This document shows positions 1 to 9,067 of a stretch of DNA of 64,000 nucleotides, piece after piece (position 1 is the first letter of the stretch; each line of letters opens with the position of its first letter). Both the position numbers and the translations under genes were made by a program. The stretch covers positions 2,763,001 through 2,827,000 of the forward strand of contig NZ_CP115174.1 of NCBI RefSeq assembly GCF_027625475.1. The letters run 5' to 3'. The DNA is from Sphingomonas abietis. Lineage in GTDB: Bacteria; Pseudomonadota; Alphaproteobacteria; Sphingomonadales; Sphingomonadaceae. The notes under the pieces were generated by a model, which worked only from the letters and a program-made list of their open reading frames with translations, was not told the origin of the DNA and did no database searches.

Positions 1-76
1 TAAGAGAATAGGCCTATCTGGTCTCCGGGCCAAGCAGCCGGATTCTGCCCCCGCCCCGCTTGCAATCATCGCGCGC

Positions 77-1240
77 TTGGTGTTGGAACGCGCTCCATTC
101 AACGTCACAAATCTGTCATGGAGACGTCCCATCCGTCAGGTCGCTGCCCTTCCCTATCGCGTCGAGCCGGATGGCAGCATCCGCGTGATGCTGATCACCA
201 GCCGCGAGACGCAACGCTGGGTGATTCCGAAGGGCAATCCGATCAAGGGTCTCAACGCGCATGAGGCTGCCGCGCAGGAGGCCTATGAGGAAGCCGGCGT
301 GGAGGGCATCCCCTGCCCGACCGTGATCGGGGCCTATAGCTATCCCAAGCGCCGCAAGAACGGCGTGACGCGCACCATCATGGTGGATGTCTTCCCGTTC
401 GCGGTCACCGGGCAGGCCGAGGAATGGCCCGAGCAGGACGAGCGCACGACCAACTGGTTCACCTTGCCCAACGCCGCCGCCGCCGTCGACGAGCCGGAGC
501 TCAAGGGCATCATCGCCGGCTTCCGCGAGCCGCCGCCCACCCCCGGTCTGGCGGATCGCGTGCCGGCCATCGGCCAGGAAATCGGAAGGAAGATGCCGTT
601 GCTGCGCTGGTTCCAATCGCTGATGCCCACCGGCGGCCGCTTCTTCGAGCTGTTCGAGGCGCACACCGCCACGCTCGTCGCCGGGGCCGACGCGCTCGCC
701 CGGATGATGCAGGGCGGCCCGGAGCTCCACCAGCACATCCGCGAGATCGTGACGCAGGAGCAGACCGCCGACGATATCGCGCGCGAAGTGTTGCAGGATG
801 TCCGCCGCACCTATGTCACGCCGTTCGATCGCTCGGCGATCACCGGCCTGATCGGGGTGATGGACGACGCCATCGACCAGATGAACCAGACCGCCAAGGC
901 GGTGCAGCTGTTCGAGCTCCAGGAATTCACCCCCGAGATGCGCGACATGACCGGCATCATCGTCGAGGCGGCGCGGGTGACCGAGGAAGCGATCCCGCTG
1001 CTCCGCTCGCTCGCCAACAATGCGGGCCGCCTCCACACCCTGACCGCGCGGCTGGTCGAGCTGGAGGGCCATGCCGACGAGATCCACGACGCCGGGCTGA
1101 AGGCGCTGTTCCGGGCGAGCAAGGACAATCCGATGGAGTTCGTCGTCGGCCAGGAAATCTACGCGCATCTCGAGAAGATCACCGATCGGTTCGAGGATGT
1201 CGCGAACGAGATCCAGGGTCTCGTGATCGATCACGCCTGA
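77..1240 (+). CDS. Nudix hydrolase fused to DUF47 (PhoU-like) phosphate-transport accessory protein
   Basis: 387 residues with two domains. Residues about 20-150 are a Nudix fold of the DIPP/Ap6A kind: 'WVIPKGNPIKG' is followed by the Nudix helix ending EAYEEAGV, with E68, E71, E72 and G74 in place, although the usual Glu at box position 7 is Leu and the Arg at position 15 is Gln. Residues about 173-387 match DUF47, the PhoU-like helical family usually encoded beside PiT transporters (orfA-pit in Sinorhizobium). The PiT gene follows after 13 bp, so a role in phosphate or polyphosphate handling is inferred. No ATG lies near the 5' end; TTG 77, GTG 80 and TTG 83 are all possible starts. An internal ATG at 593 after GGAAGGA could also give a free DUF47 protein. 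Confidence 0.85.
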   Translation: MVLERAPFNVTNLSWRRPIRQVAALPYRVEPDGSIRVMLITSRETQRWVIPKGNPIKGLNAHEAAAQEAYEEAGVEGIPCPTVIGAYSYPKRRKNGVTRTIMVDVFPFAVTGQAEEWPEQDERTTNWFTLPNAAAAVDEPELKGIIAGFREPPPTPGLADRVPAIGQEIGRKMPLLRWFQSLMPTGGRFFELFEAHTATLVAGADALARMMQGGPELHQHIREIVTQEQTADDIAREVLQDVRRTYVTPFDRSAITGLIGVMDDAIDQMNQTAKAVQLFELQEFTPEMRDMTGIIVEAARVTEEAIPLLRSLANNAGRLHTLTARLVELEGHADEIHDAGLKALFRASKDNPMEFVVGQEIYAHLEKITDRFEDVANEIQGLVIDHA

Positions 1241-1253
1241 CGATCGCCCGACC

Positions 1254-2252
1254 ATGGCCCATCTCGCTTTCCCGCTGCTCGCCGCGCTGATCGGCGTGGC
1301 GCTGCTGTTCGACTGGCTGAACGGCCTGCACGACGCCGCCAACTCGATCGCCACCATCGTCTCGACGCGCGTGCTCAAGCCGCATTACGCCGTCGCCTGG
1401 GCCGCCTTCTTCAACTTCATCGCCTTCCTGTTCTTCGGCACCCATGTCGCCTCGACCGTCGGCAAGGGCATCGTCGATGCCCATGTGATCGATGCCGGCG
1501 TGATCTTCGGGGCGCTGATGGGCGCGATCATGTGGAACGTGACGACCTGGGTGCTGGGCATCCCCTCCTCCTCGTCGCACGCGCTGGTCGGCGGGCTGAT
1601 CGGCGCGGGCACGGCCAAGGCCGGCGTCTCGGCGGTGGTGTGGAGCGGCGTGATCAAGACTGCGCTCGCCATCGTGCTGTCGCCGACGCTCGGCCTGCTG
1701 CTGGCGCTGGTGCTGACCCTGATCGTCGCGTGGAGCTCGATCCGCTCGACCCCGCTCCAGGTCGATCGCCGCTTCCGCAAGCTCCAGCTGGTCTCGGCCT
1801 CGCTCTATTCGCTCGGCCATGGCGGCAACGACGCGCAGAAGACGATGGGGATCATCGCGGTGCTGCTCTATTCGCAGGGGCTGCTCGGCGGCGATTTCCA
1901 CATCCCGCTGTGGGTGGTGCTGGCCTGCCAGACGGCGATGGGGCTCGGCACGCTGATGGGCGGCTGGAAGATCGTCCACACCATGGGATCGAAGATCACC
2001 CGCCTCACCCCGCCGCAAGGCTTCTGCGCCGAGACCGGCGGCGCGATCACCCTGTTCCTGGCGACGCTGGGCGGCATCCCGGTCTCGACCACCCATACCA
2101 TCACCGGCGCGATCGTCGGCGTCGGCGCCTCGCGCCGGCTCTCGGCGGTGCGCTGGAACGTCGCGTCGAGCATCGTCGTCGCCTGGGTGGTGACGATCCC
2201 GGCCGCCGCGATCGTCGGCGCGCTGTTCTACTGGCTGACCTTGCTGTTCTAG
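1254..2252 (+). CDS. pit: PiT-family inorganic phosphate transporter
   Basis: 332-residue integral inner-membrane protein of the PiT (PF01384) family, which imports phosphate (as metal phosphate) by proton symport. The N-terminal signature 'DWLNGLHDAANSIATIVSTR' and the second copy around 'GHGGNDAQKTMGII' form the inverted duplicated family motif, and 'PVSTTHTITGAIVGVGASRR' is the conserved C-terminal part. Length is typical for short bacterial PiT proteins. The ATG has no clear ribosome site and lies 13 bp after the DUF47 fusion gene, which suggests translational coupling. No Pho box could be recognised upstream. Confidence 0.93.
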   Translation: MAHLAFPLLAALIGVALLFDWLNGLHDAANSIATIVSTRVLKPHYAVAWAAFFNFIAFLFFGTHVASTVGKGIVDAHVIDAGVIFGALMGAIMWNVTTWVLGIPSSSSHALVGGLIGAGTAKAGVSAVVWSGVIKTALAIVLSPTLGLLLALVLTLIVAWSSIRSTPLQVDRRFRKLQLVSASLYSLGHGGNDAQKTMGIIAVLLYSQGLLGGDFHIPLWVVLACQTAMGLGTLMGGWKIVHTMGSKITRLTPPQGFCAETGGAITLFLATLGGIPVSTTHTITGAIVGVGASRRLSAVRWNVASSIVVAWVVTIPAAAIVGALFYWLTLLF

Positions 2253-2306
2253 CGCCGATCGACATTCGGATGGCTGGGATATCGGGTGATCATTTTGCTT
2301 CAAACC

Positions 2307-2393
2307 GTCATGCTGAACCTGTTTCAGCATCCCGCCTCTTCCGGGCGCTCAGCGCCAAGCTTTGCTGGGATCCTGAAATAAGTTCAGGATGAC
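2307..2393. repeat. Dispersed imperfect inverted repeat (REP-like)
   Basis: Two 26-nt arms, 2307-2332 and 2368-2393, are near-perfect inverted copies: 'GTCATGCTGAACCTGTTTC' on the left, with its partner ending 'AAGTTCAGGATGAC' on the right. About 35 nt separate them. It lies just downstream of the phosphate transporter and may fold at the mRNA 3' end. It resembles the dispersed 'GTCATGCTGAAC' elements of sphingomonad genomes; that assignment is from memory, not from a search. Confidence 0.75.
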
Positions 2394-2442
2394 GATCGTT
2401 TCAGGCGCGGACGTCATCTGATCCGCGGAATGTCGATCCGCC

Positions 2443-2823
2443 CTAGTCGTCCTTGGCCTTCGCGTCCGCCTTGCCGACCACGCCGGCAGCGCAGGCTTCC
2501 AGCTGGGCGGTGCGGCAGCTTCCGGTCAGCGAGGTGAGCCGGTCGGGCGTGGTCATGTCCTCGGTCTTCTTCATGAGATCGACCGCATAGGTGAAGCGCT
2601 TGCCGTCCTCGCTCACCGGCCAGAGGACCGCCAGATAGAGATCGTCCGCGTCGTCGCCCGACCAGGGCTTCATATGCTTGGCCTTGGGGATCGCGTTGCG
2701 CAGCGCCTCGGCGAAGCGCTCGGTGAGCGGATCGGTCGCGTCGGACTTGACGTCGGTGGCGTGAACCACCGGCCCGTTGGCAGAGCCGGATGCGAGCAGG
2801 AGGGAAAGCAGCAGCATATTCAT
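2443..2823 (-). CDS. Hypothetical exported protein
   Basis: 126 residues beginning with a short hydrophobic segment (MNMLLLSLLLASGSANG) that looks like a signal peptide. The mature part is charged, has two cysteines close together near the C-terminus (GSCRTAQLEACAAG), which could form a disulfide, and a Lys/Asp-rich tail. I do not recognise a family. Its ATG overlaps the stop codon of an upstream small open frame (ATGA), a sign of translational coupling. It is convergent with the phosphate-transport genes. Confidence 0.6.
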   Translation of the reverse strand: MNMLLLSLLLASGSANGPVVHATDVKSDATDPLTERFAEALRNAIPKAKHMKPWSGDDADDLYLAVLWPVSEDGKRFTYAVDLMKKTEDMTTPDRLTSLTGSCRTAQLEACAAGVVGKADAKAKDD

Positions 2824-3074
2824 GTCGGAAACCTTGGATTGACGATCTGGCCACCCTGGGTCGGTCGGATCGCGTCACCGATCGCGGCCTCGATCCCCGG
2901 GCGCCCTTGCTCCTGACCCCGGAAGGCTGAAAGGAAGTTGAACGGCTTACGAGCGGACAGCACGGACGCGTCCACCGCGACCAGCGGCGGCCCGCCGCGA
3001 TGGCCGACGATGGTGGCATCATGGCGCGCCGCGATCCCGCCTGCAACCGCTCCCTCGCCATGGCCACCGGCCAC
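2820..3074 (-). CDS. Possible small hypothetical protein in the 2824-3138 gap
   Basis: An 84-codon frame from a GTG, ending TGA in a 4-bp ATGA overlap with the start of the exported protein at 2823. The C-terminal half (about 'FNFLSAFRGQEQGRPGIEAA') reads like ordinary protein with GC-rich third positions; the Gly-rich N-terminus is less convincing and the true start is unclear. No family was recognised. The only support is the overlap and codon use, so it may be spurious. Otherwise the 315-bp gap up to the oxidase microgene holds nothing I can identify. Confidence 0.3.
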   Translation of the reverse strand: MAGGHGEGAVAGGIAARHDATIVGHRGGPPLVAVDASVLSARKPFNFLSAFRGQEQGRPGIEAAIGDAIRPTQGGQIVNPRFPT

Positions 3075-3138
3075 GGCCGCGCGATGCCGGGCCGCCCCTT
3101 CACCCGGGCCACGATCCGCGCCGCCGGGGCCGATGGTG

Positions 3139-3270
3139 TCAGGCGGCGATCAGATAGACGACGAGCGCCACAACGAGCAGGCTGGCGACGGTGGCGAACT
3201 GGAGCAGCCGGAGGAATGCCCCATAGGTCCGCTCATGCGTCGTCATGTCCATCGGAGAAGGGTCGGCCAT
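3139..3270 (-). CDS. aa3-type cytochrome c oxidase subunit IV-like microprotein
   Basis: A 43-residue protein, MADPSPMDMTTHERTYGAFL followed by one membrane helix ending VVYLIAA. It starts at ATG 3270 behind a strong GAGGGAG ribosome site and stops at 3139. The pattern of a short polar N-terminus, a 'xxTYGxFxxLLQ/K' amphipathic stretch and a single TM ending in VVYLIA matches the alphaproteobacterial CoxIV_aa3 family, a small subunit bound to aa3 oxidase. No other oxidase gene is in the window; in sphingomonads this gene is often separate from the main cox operon. Confidence 0.75.
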   Translation of the reverse strand: MADPSPMDMTTHERTYGAFLRLLQFATVASLLVVALVVYLIAA

Positions 3271-3432
3271 ATCCACTCCCTCGGTCGCTTATCGTTCCTC
3301 CCGGTTTCTGGCCCGTGCCGTCCCGCGCCGCAAGGGCTATCCTGTCCCGCAGAAAAGCGGCCATGCTTCCGCCGCCTTAAGTCGGTCTTTACCCGAGCGC
3401 GCTAGCAATCGCTGCGAAACCGAGGAAACGGA

Positions 3433-4863
3433 ATGCCGCGAGACACCATCCGGAGCCTGCTGCTGATCGACGAGAATGCCGGGCAACGGCGTCTGGTGTC
3501 CGCCATCGCCGCGCGTGCCGGCTGGCGCACCGTCGTCGCCGACTCCAGCGCATCCGCGCTCAAGACGCTCCAATCGGCGCAGGGCCGCTCGATCGAGGCG
3601 GTGCTGATCGACCAGCAGGCGGATACGCCGGCGCTCGTCGCCGGTCTGCGCGCCGGCCACCCCGACAAGGCGGTGCATGTCCTCACCACGCTCGACGACC
3701 TCGCCGTCGCGATCGAGGCGATGCGGCATGGCGCCACCGATTATCTGGTCAAGCCGATCGCCCCCGATCGCCTGCTGGCCGCGCTCGATGCCGTCGCCAA
3801 CCGCGAGGCGATCGAGGGCGAGTTGCGACCGATGGCCGAAAAGCTCTGGCAGCCGCTCAGCTTCGACGAGATCGTCGGCGCGGCCCCCGCCTTCCGCGCC
3901 ACCGTCGCGATCGCCACCCGCGCCGCCGAGAGCCGCGTCCCGGTGCTGGTCGAGGGCGAGCGCGGCACCGGCAAGGAGATGTTCGCGGAGGCGATCCACG
4001 CCGCCAGCCCGCGTGCCCAGCGTCCGCTGATCGTGGTCGATTGCGGCGCCATCCCCGCCAACGTCATCGATTCCAGCCTGTTCGGCCACGAGCAGGGCGC
4101 CTTCGCCGGCGCCTTCGATCGCAATCCGGGGCGCTTCGTCGAGGCCGACGGCGGCACCCTGTTCCTGGACGACGTCGCCGCGCTGCCGCTCGACACCCAG
4201 GCGCGCCTGCTCGCAGTGCTGGAAAGCGGCCGGATCTGGCCGCTCGGCGCGCGCGGCTGTCGCGAGGTCGATGTCCGCGTCGTCGCCGCCAGCCGCGTGT
4301 CGCTCGCCGAGGAGGTCGTCGCCGGCCGCTTCCGCGAGGATCTGCTGTACCGCCTTGCCGGCGTCCATGTCGCCATTCCGCCGCTGCGCGAGCGGGTCTC
4401 CGATCTGCCGGCGCTGGCCCGCCATCTGCTCGACCGCATCGCCCGCCAGCCGGGCCTGCGCGACATCGACATCACCGACGATGCCCTCACCCTGCTCGGC
4501 AGCTATGACTGGCCGGGCAATATCCGCCAGCTCCAGAACGCCCTGTTCCGCGCCGCCGTGCTATGCGACGCGCCGACCCTCGCCACCGCCGATTTCCCGC
4601 AGATCGCGCAGGAGAGCTTCACCCGCCGCCGCAGCCCCAAGCTCGAACCCGGCCATCGCCTGCCGGCGGTCGCGACCGGCGGGGTGATGCTGTACACGCC
4701 GGAAGGGCATCTGCGCCCGCTGGAGGATATCGAGGGCGACGTGATCCGGCTCGCGATCAGCCATTATCGCGGGCGCATGAGCGAAGTGGCGCGGCGGCTC
4801 GGCATCGGTCGCTCGACCCTTTATCGCAAGCTCGGCGATCTCGGGATCGACAGCGCCGCCTGA
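3433..4863 (+). CDS. NtrC-family response regulator / sigma-54-type AAA+ activator with altered motifs
   Basis: 476 residues: receiver domain (about 5-120; D13, candidate phospho-acceptor D60, K107), AAA+ domain (about 145-375; Walker A GERGTGKE at 175-182, arginine-finger region FREDLLYRL), and a C-terminal Fis-type helix-turn-helix (MSEVARRLGIGRSTLYRKL). Two signature elements deviate: the sigma-54 contact loop reads GAFAGA at 222-227 instead of GAFTGA, and Walker B reads LFLDD at 243-247 instead of the usual DE. The family normally drives open-complex formation at sigma-54 promoters by ATP hydrolysis; the substitutions leave open whether this one does. No cognate histidine kinase is adjacent. 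Confidence 0.88.
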   Translation: MPRDTIRSLLLIDENAGQRRLVSAIAARAGWRTVVADSSASALKTLQSAQGRSIEAVLIDQQADTPALVAGLRAGHPDKAVHVLTTLDDLAVAIEAMRHGATDYLVKPIAPDRLLAALDAVANREAIEGELRPMAEKLWQPLSFDEIVGAAPAFRATVAIATRAAESRVPVLVEGERGTGKEMFAEAIHAASPRAQRPLIVVDCGAIPANVIDSSLFGHEQGAFAGAFDRNPGRFVEADGGTLFLDDVAALPLDTQARLLAVLESGRIWPLGARGCREVDVRVVAASRVSLAEEVVAGRFREDLLYRLAGVHVAIPPLRERVSDLPALARHLLDRIARQPGLRDIDITDDALTLLGSYDWPGNIRQLQNALFRAAVLCDAPTLATADFPQIAQESFTRRRSPKLEPGHRLPAVATGGVMLYTPEGHLRPLEDIEGDVIRLAISHYRGRMSEVARRLGIGRSTLYRKLGDLGIDSAA

Positions 4864-4889
4864 AGCGGCCCGAGCGCCCTGACCGAAGC

Positions 4890-5318
4890 TCAGGCGAAGC
4901 GGCCCTTCGCCGAACCTATTTCCAGCCGATGCGCACGCCGGGCCACGACGGTGCCGAGCGTGCGCATGAACAGCCGGGAATCGGGCAGCAGCCGCCCCTT
5001 GTCGAAGCAGGCGTCGGCGCCATGCGCGATCGCCTCGACCACCGCGTCCGAGCCCCGATAGGTCGAGGCCGAGACGACGACGACGGCCGGATGGTCGAGC
5101 GCCTTGATCGCGTCGAGAAACTCCAGCCCGCTTTCGCCCGGCATGGCGAGATCCACCGTCACCACATCGGGCGCGCATCGCTGGATCAGGGGGCGGCCGG
5201 TTTCGAGATCGGGCGCCGACCCGACCAGATCGAAGCCGTCGGTATGGGCGACGATATGCTCGATTATCTGGCGAATGACAAAACTGTCATCGATCGCCAG
5301 AACACGCAGATTACCCAA
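4890..5318 (-). CDS. Single-domain response regulator (CheY/CheB receiver-like)
   Basis: 142 residues, almost all one receiver domain: acidic pair D10-D11, phospho-acceptor D56 in 'VVTVDLAMPGESGLEFL', Ser83 in the Thr/Ser switch position ('VVVVSAS') and K107 ('CFDKG'). The 'DLAMPG(E)SGLEFLDAI' segment is closest to CheB receivers, but no methylesterase domain follows, so it probably works as a stand-alone phospho-relay or signal sink. It converges with the NtrC-type gene, 26 bp apart. A partner kinase cannot be named from this window. Confidence 0.85.
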   Translation of the reverse strand: MGNLRVLAIDDSFVIRQIIEHIVAHTDGFDLVGSAPDLETGRPLIQRCAPDVVTVDLAMPGESGLEFLDAIKALDHPAVVVVSASTYRGSDAVVEAIAHGADACFDKGRLLPDSRLFMRTLGTVVARRAHRLEIGSAKGRFA

Positions 5319-5427
5319 GATCCCATCCTCGATATGTCCCGCATGGCTACAGCAAGGCGGCCAGGAAACATATTCAGACGTTGGTCGAAGTATGAAGCGA
5401 TATCAACGCTTAACCCGGCATCGGCAT

Positions 5428-6555
5428 TCAACCCGGCGTCAGCGCCTCGTCCCGCAGGCCGCGCCACACCCGGATCGCCTGCGCCGTTTCGAACACGTCA
5501 TGGACCCGCAGCAGCTGCACGCCTGCCCTCGCCCCCGTCATCGCCAGGGTGATCGATCCGCCCAGCCGCTGCTCCACCGGCGCCTCGTTCGAAAGCGCGC
5601 CGATCGTCCGCTTGCGGCTCGCGCCGAGCAGGATCGGCAGGCCGAGGCCATGATAGAGCGCCAGCCCGTTGAGGATCGCCAGATTGTGGCGGAGCGACTT
5701 GCCAAAGCCGATGCCGGGATCGACGATGATGCGCTCGCGCGCCACACCGGCCGCCACCGCCGCGGCGATGCGCTGCTCGAGCCAGTCATAGACGTCGAGC
5801 AGGGCATCGCGGTAGCGCGGATCCTGCTGCATCGTCGTCGGGTTGCCCTGGAAATGCATCAGCACCACCGGGCAGGTCGAGGCCGCGGCGACGCGCAGCG
5901 CCTCGTCGTCCCAGGTCAGCGCGGCGACGTCGTTGATCAGGTGCGCGCCGGCGGCGAGCCCGGCCGCCATCACCGCGCCCTTGCGGGTGTCCAGCGAGAG
6001 CGCGACGCCGGCATGGCGCAGCCTTTCCAGCACCGGCACGACCCGCGCGATCTCGTCGCCCTCCCACACCGTCTTGGCGCCGGGCCGGGTCGACTCTCCA
6101 CCGATGTCGATGATCGCGGCGCCCGCCTCGGCCATGCCGACCGCCCGCGCCGCCGCCTCGGCCGGATCGGCGGCCAGCCCCTTGCCGTCCGAGAAACTGT
6201 CCGGCGTGACGTTCAAGATGCCCATCACCTGCGGCTGATCGAGCCGCACGGTGCGCGCGCCCAGCGTCAGCGCGGCACGCGGCGCCACGATCCGATCGAG
6301 CTGGAGCCGGGCCATGCTCGCCTGCGGTTCGGGCAGGCTGGCGACGAAATCCTCGACCCGCTCGACCGGGATCAGCGCGCTGTCGAAGCGGCCCGACGCA
6401 TCGGCCGCGATCGCCTCGACCATCGCGAACCAGATCAGTCCGCCGGCCAGCCGCATCGTCTGCCCGTCATAGCCGAACGGCGCATCGACGAAGCCGGTGG
6501 GGCGCAGATAGATTTTGGCGGAGCGTCCGCGGCGGGCGATTTCTGCGGAGATCAT
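5428..6555 (-). CDS. folP: Dihydropteroate synthase with N-terminal extension
   Basis: Joins 6-hydroxymethyl-dihydropterin pyrophosphate and p-aminobenzoate to make dihydropteroate in folate synthesis. The core starts near residue 112 with 'GILNVTPDSFSDG', followed by 'IDIGGESTRPGA', 'LINDVAAL' and 'PILLGASRKRTIG', all pterin- and phosphate-binding signatures. From the preferred ATG at 6555 it has 375 residues, about 100 more than the usual enzyme; the extra N-terminal part ('IYLRPTGFVDAPFG...') is unassigned. The frame stays open to 6642, but those codons look non-native. Folate genes folE and folC are elsewhere in the window, not clustered. Confidence 0.92.
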   Translation of the reverse strand: MISAEIARRGRSAKIYLRPTGFVDAPFGYDGQTMRLAGGLIWFAMVEAIAADASGRFDSALIPVERVEDFVASLPEPQASMARLQLDRIVAPRAALTLGARTVRLDQPQVMGILNVTPDSFSDGKGLAADPAEAAARAVGMAEAGAAIIDIGGESTRPGAKTVWEGDEIARVVPVLERLRHAGVALSLDTRKGAVMAAGLAAGAHLINDVAALTWDDEALRVAAASTCPVVLMHFQGNPTTMQQDPRYRDALLDVYDWLEQRIAAAVAAGVARERIIVDPGIGFGKSLRHNLAILNGLALYHGLGLPILLGASRKRTIGALSNEAPVEQRLGGSITLAMTGARAGVQLLRVHDVFETAQAIRVWRGLRDEALTPG

Positions 6556-6687
6556 AGGCGGCGGTCTCCGGCTCTGAACAGGGGGCGGGGCGATCGATAG
6601 GACATGACCGCCATCTCTACCCGATCGCGCGTCATTACCCACCCCCCAACCGGCCGGAGGGGGCCGGCGGCGAACGAGGCGGGGCGG

Positions 6688-8009
<1,322 letters not shown>

Positions 8010-8011
8010 GG

Positions 8012-8611
8012 TCAGACCGTAAGGCACAATTGCGCGACCGGCGCGAAGCTGCGGCGGTGATGCGGGGTCGCGCCGAACGCGATCAGCGCCGCCTTGTGGG
8101 CCGGGGTGCCGTAGCCCTTGTTCTGCCGCCAGCCATAATCGGGATGCTCGGCGTCGAGCGCATGCATGATCCGATCGCGCGTCACCTTGGCGACGATGGA
8201 GGCCGCCGCGATCGAACGGGACAGGGCATCGCCCGACACGATCGCGCGCGCCGGGTAGCGCCATTTGGGCAGGGCATTGCCATCGACCAGCACCATCCCC
8301 GGCTCGACCCCGAGCGCGTCGACCGCGCGCCGCATCGCCAGCATGGTGGCCTGGTAGATGTTGATCCGGTCGATATCCTCGACATCCACGATGCCGACGC
8401 CCCAGCCCGCCGTGGCGACGATCTTGGCATAGAGCGCTTCGCGGGCCGCCTCGCCCAGCTTCTTGGAGTCATCGATGCCGGACGGCACATGCCGCCGATC
8501 GAGGATCACCGCCGCCGCCACCACCGGGCCGGCCAGCGGCCCCCGCCCGGCCTCGTCGACACCAGCGCAAGGTGCGGGATGCTCCTGTTCAAAACGAAAA
8601 CTCGGCAACAT
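8012..8611 (-). CDS. rnhB: Ribonuclease HII
   Basis: 199 residues from the preferred ATG at 8611. Cleaves the RNA strand of RNA-DNA hybrids and removes single ribonucleotides from DNA. '[20 protein letters not shown]' holds the first two catalytic acidic residues; 'VLVDGNALP' and '[12 protein letters not shown]' are the other family motifs, and the protein ends with the usual 'HRRSFAPV'. The frame is open 35 codons further upstream, but that part (rich in Phe, Leu and Trp) is unlike the family and overlaps the promoter region of the divergent small gene. Confidence 0.93.
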   Translation of the reverse strand: MLPSFRFEQEHPAPCAGVDEAGRGPLAGPVVAAAVILDRRHVPSGIDDSKKLGEAAREALYAKIVATAGWGVGIVDVEDIDRINIYQATMLAMRRAVDALGVEPGMVLVDGNALPKWRYPARAIVSGDALSRSIAAASIVAKVTRDRIMHALDAEHPDYGWRQNKGYGTPAHKAALIAFGATPHHRRSFAPVAQLCLTV

Positions 8612-8714
8612 AAGAAACTCGTTAGACCAAAGTAGAAACCACAGAAGAAAACAATCCACATCTTTGCGGATACCCGCAATCGACAGCGCGTTAACTTCGC
8701 GATAATCGAAATCC

Positions 8715-8882
8715 ATGTATGAAGGTCTCGATCAGGGCGACAACCTGGGACCAAGCGAGGATCTGGAGATGGTGCGCAAGGAAACCGACGTAATGCCCCG
8801 TTCGCTCGCGCTGACGATGATGGTCGGCGTCGTGTTCGGCTGCAGCTTCTGGACGGCCATACTCGCCCTCGTCATTCGATAA
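8715..8882 (+). CDS. Small hypothetical single-pass membrane protein
   Basis: 55 residues: an acidic N-terminal half ([20 protein letters not shown]), then a hydrophobic helix '[20 protein letters not shown]' and a short basic end. It starts from ATG 8715 and is divergent from rnhB across about 100 bp that includes GTTAAC at 8689. No strong ribosome site is visible. I do not recognise a family; composition and orientation make it a plausible real gene. Confidence 0.5.
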   Translation: MYEGLDQGDNLGPSEDLEMVRKETDVMPRSLALTMMVGVVFGCSFWTAILALVIR

Positions 8883-9067
8883 GCGTCATACGGCCAGCAA
8901 CAGCCGATCATCCAGCCGCCGACCATCCCACGGCGCGCCGATCGCCCTGCCGCGCCATCCTGCCATATCATGACGCGTCGCGTCGGCCGGGCATCGCCGA
9001 AAGCCCGGCGATCGGCCCGCCCCTCCGCTTCGGCCTCCGCCCCGGCAAGCGCTAAGCGGAGACGTGC

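Noticed and set aside
5104..6600. Open frame of about 500 codons on the plus strand opposite folP
   Set aside because: Composition is that of antisense GC-rich DNA and the opposite strand has complete dihydropteroate synthase motifs.
8689..8703. GTTAAC near the rnhB/small-gene divergent promoter as a CtrA box
   Set aside because: Only one half-site is present; the second TTAA at seven-base spacing is missing (GATA instead).
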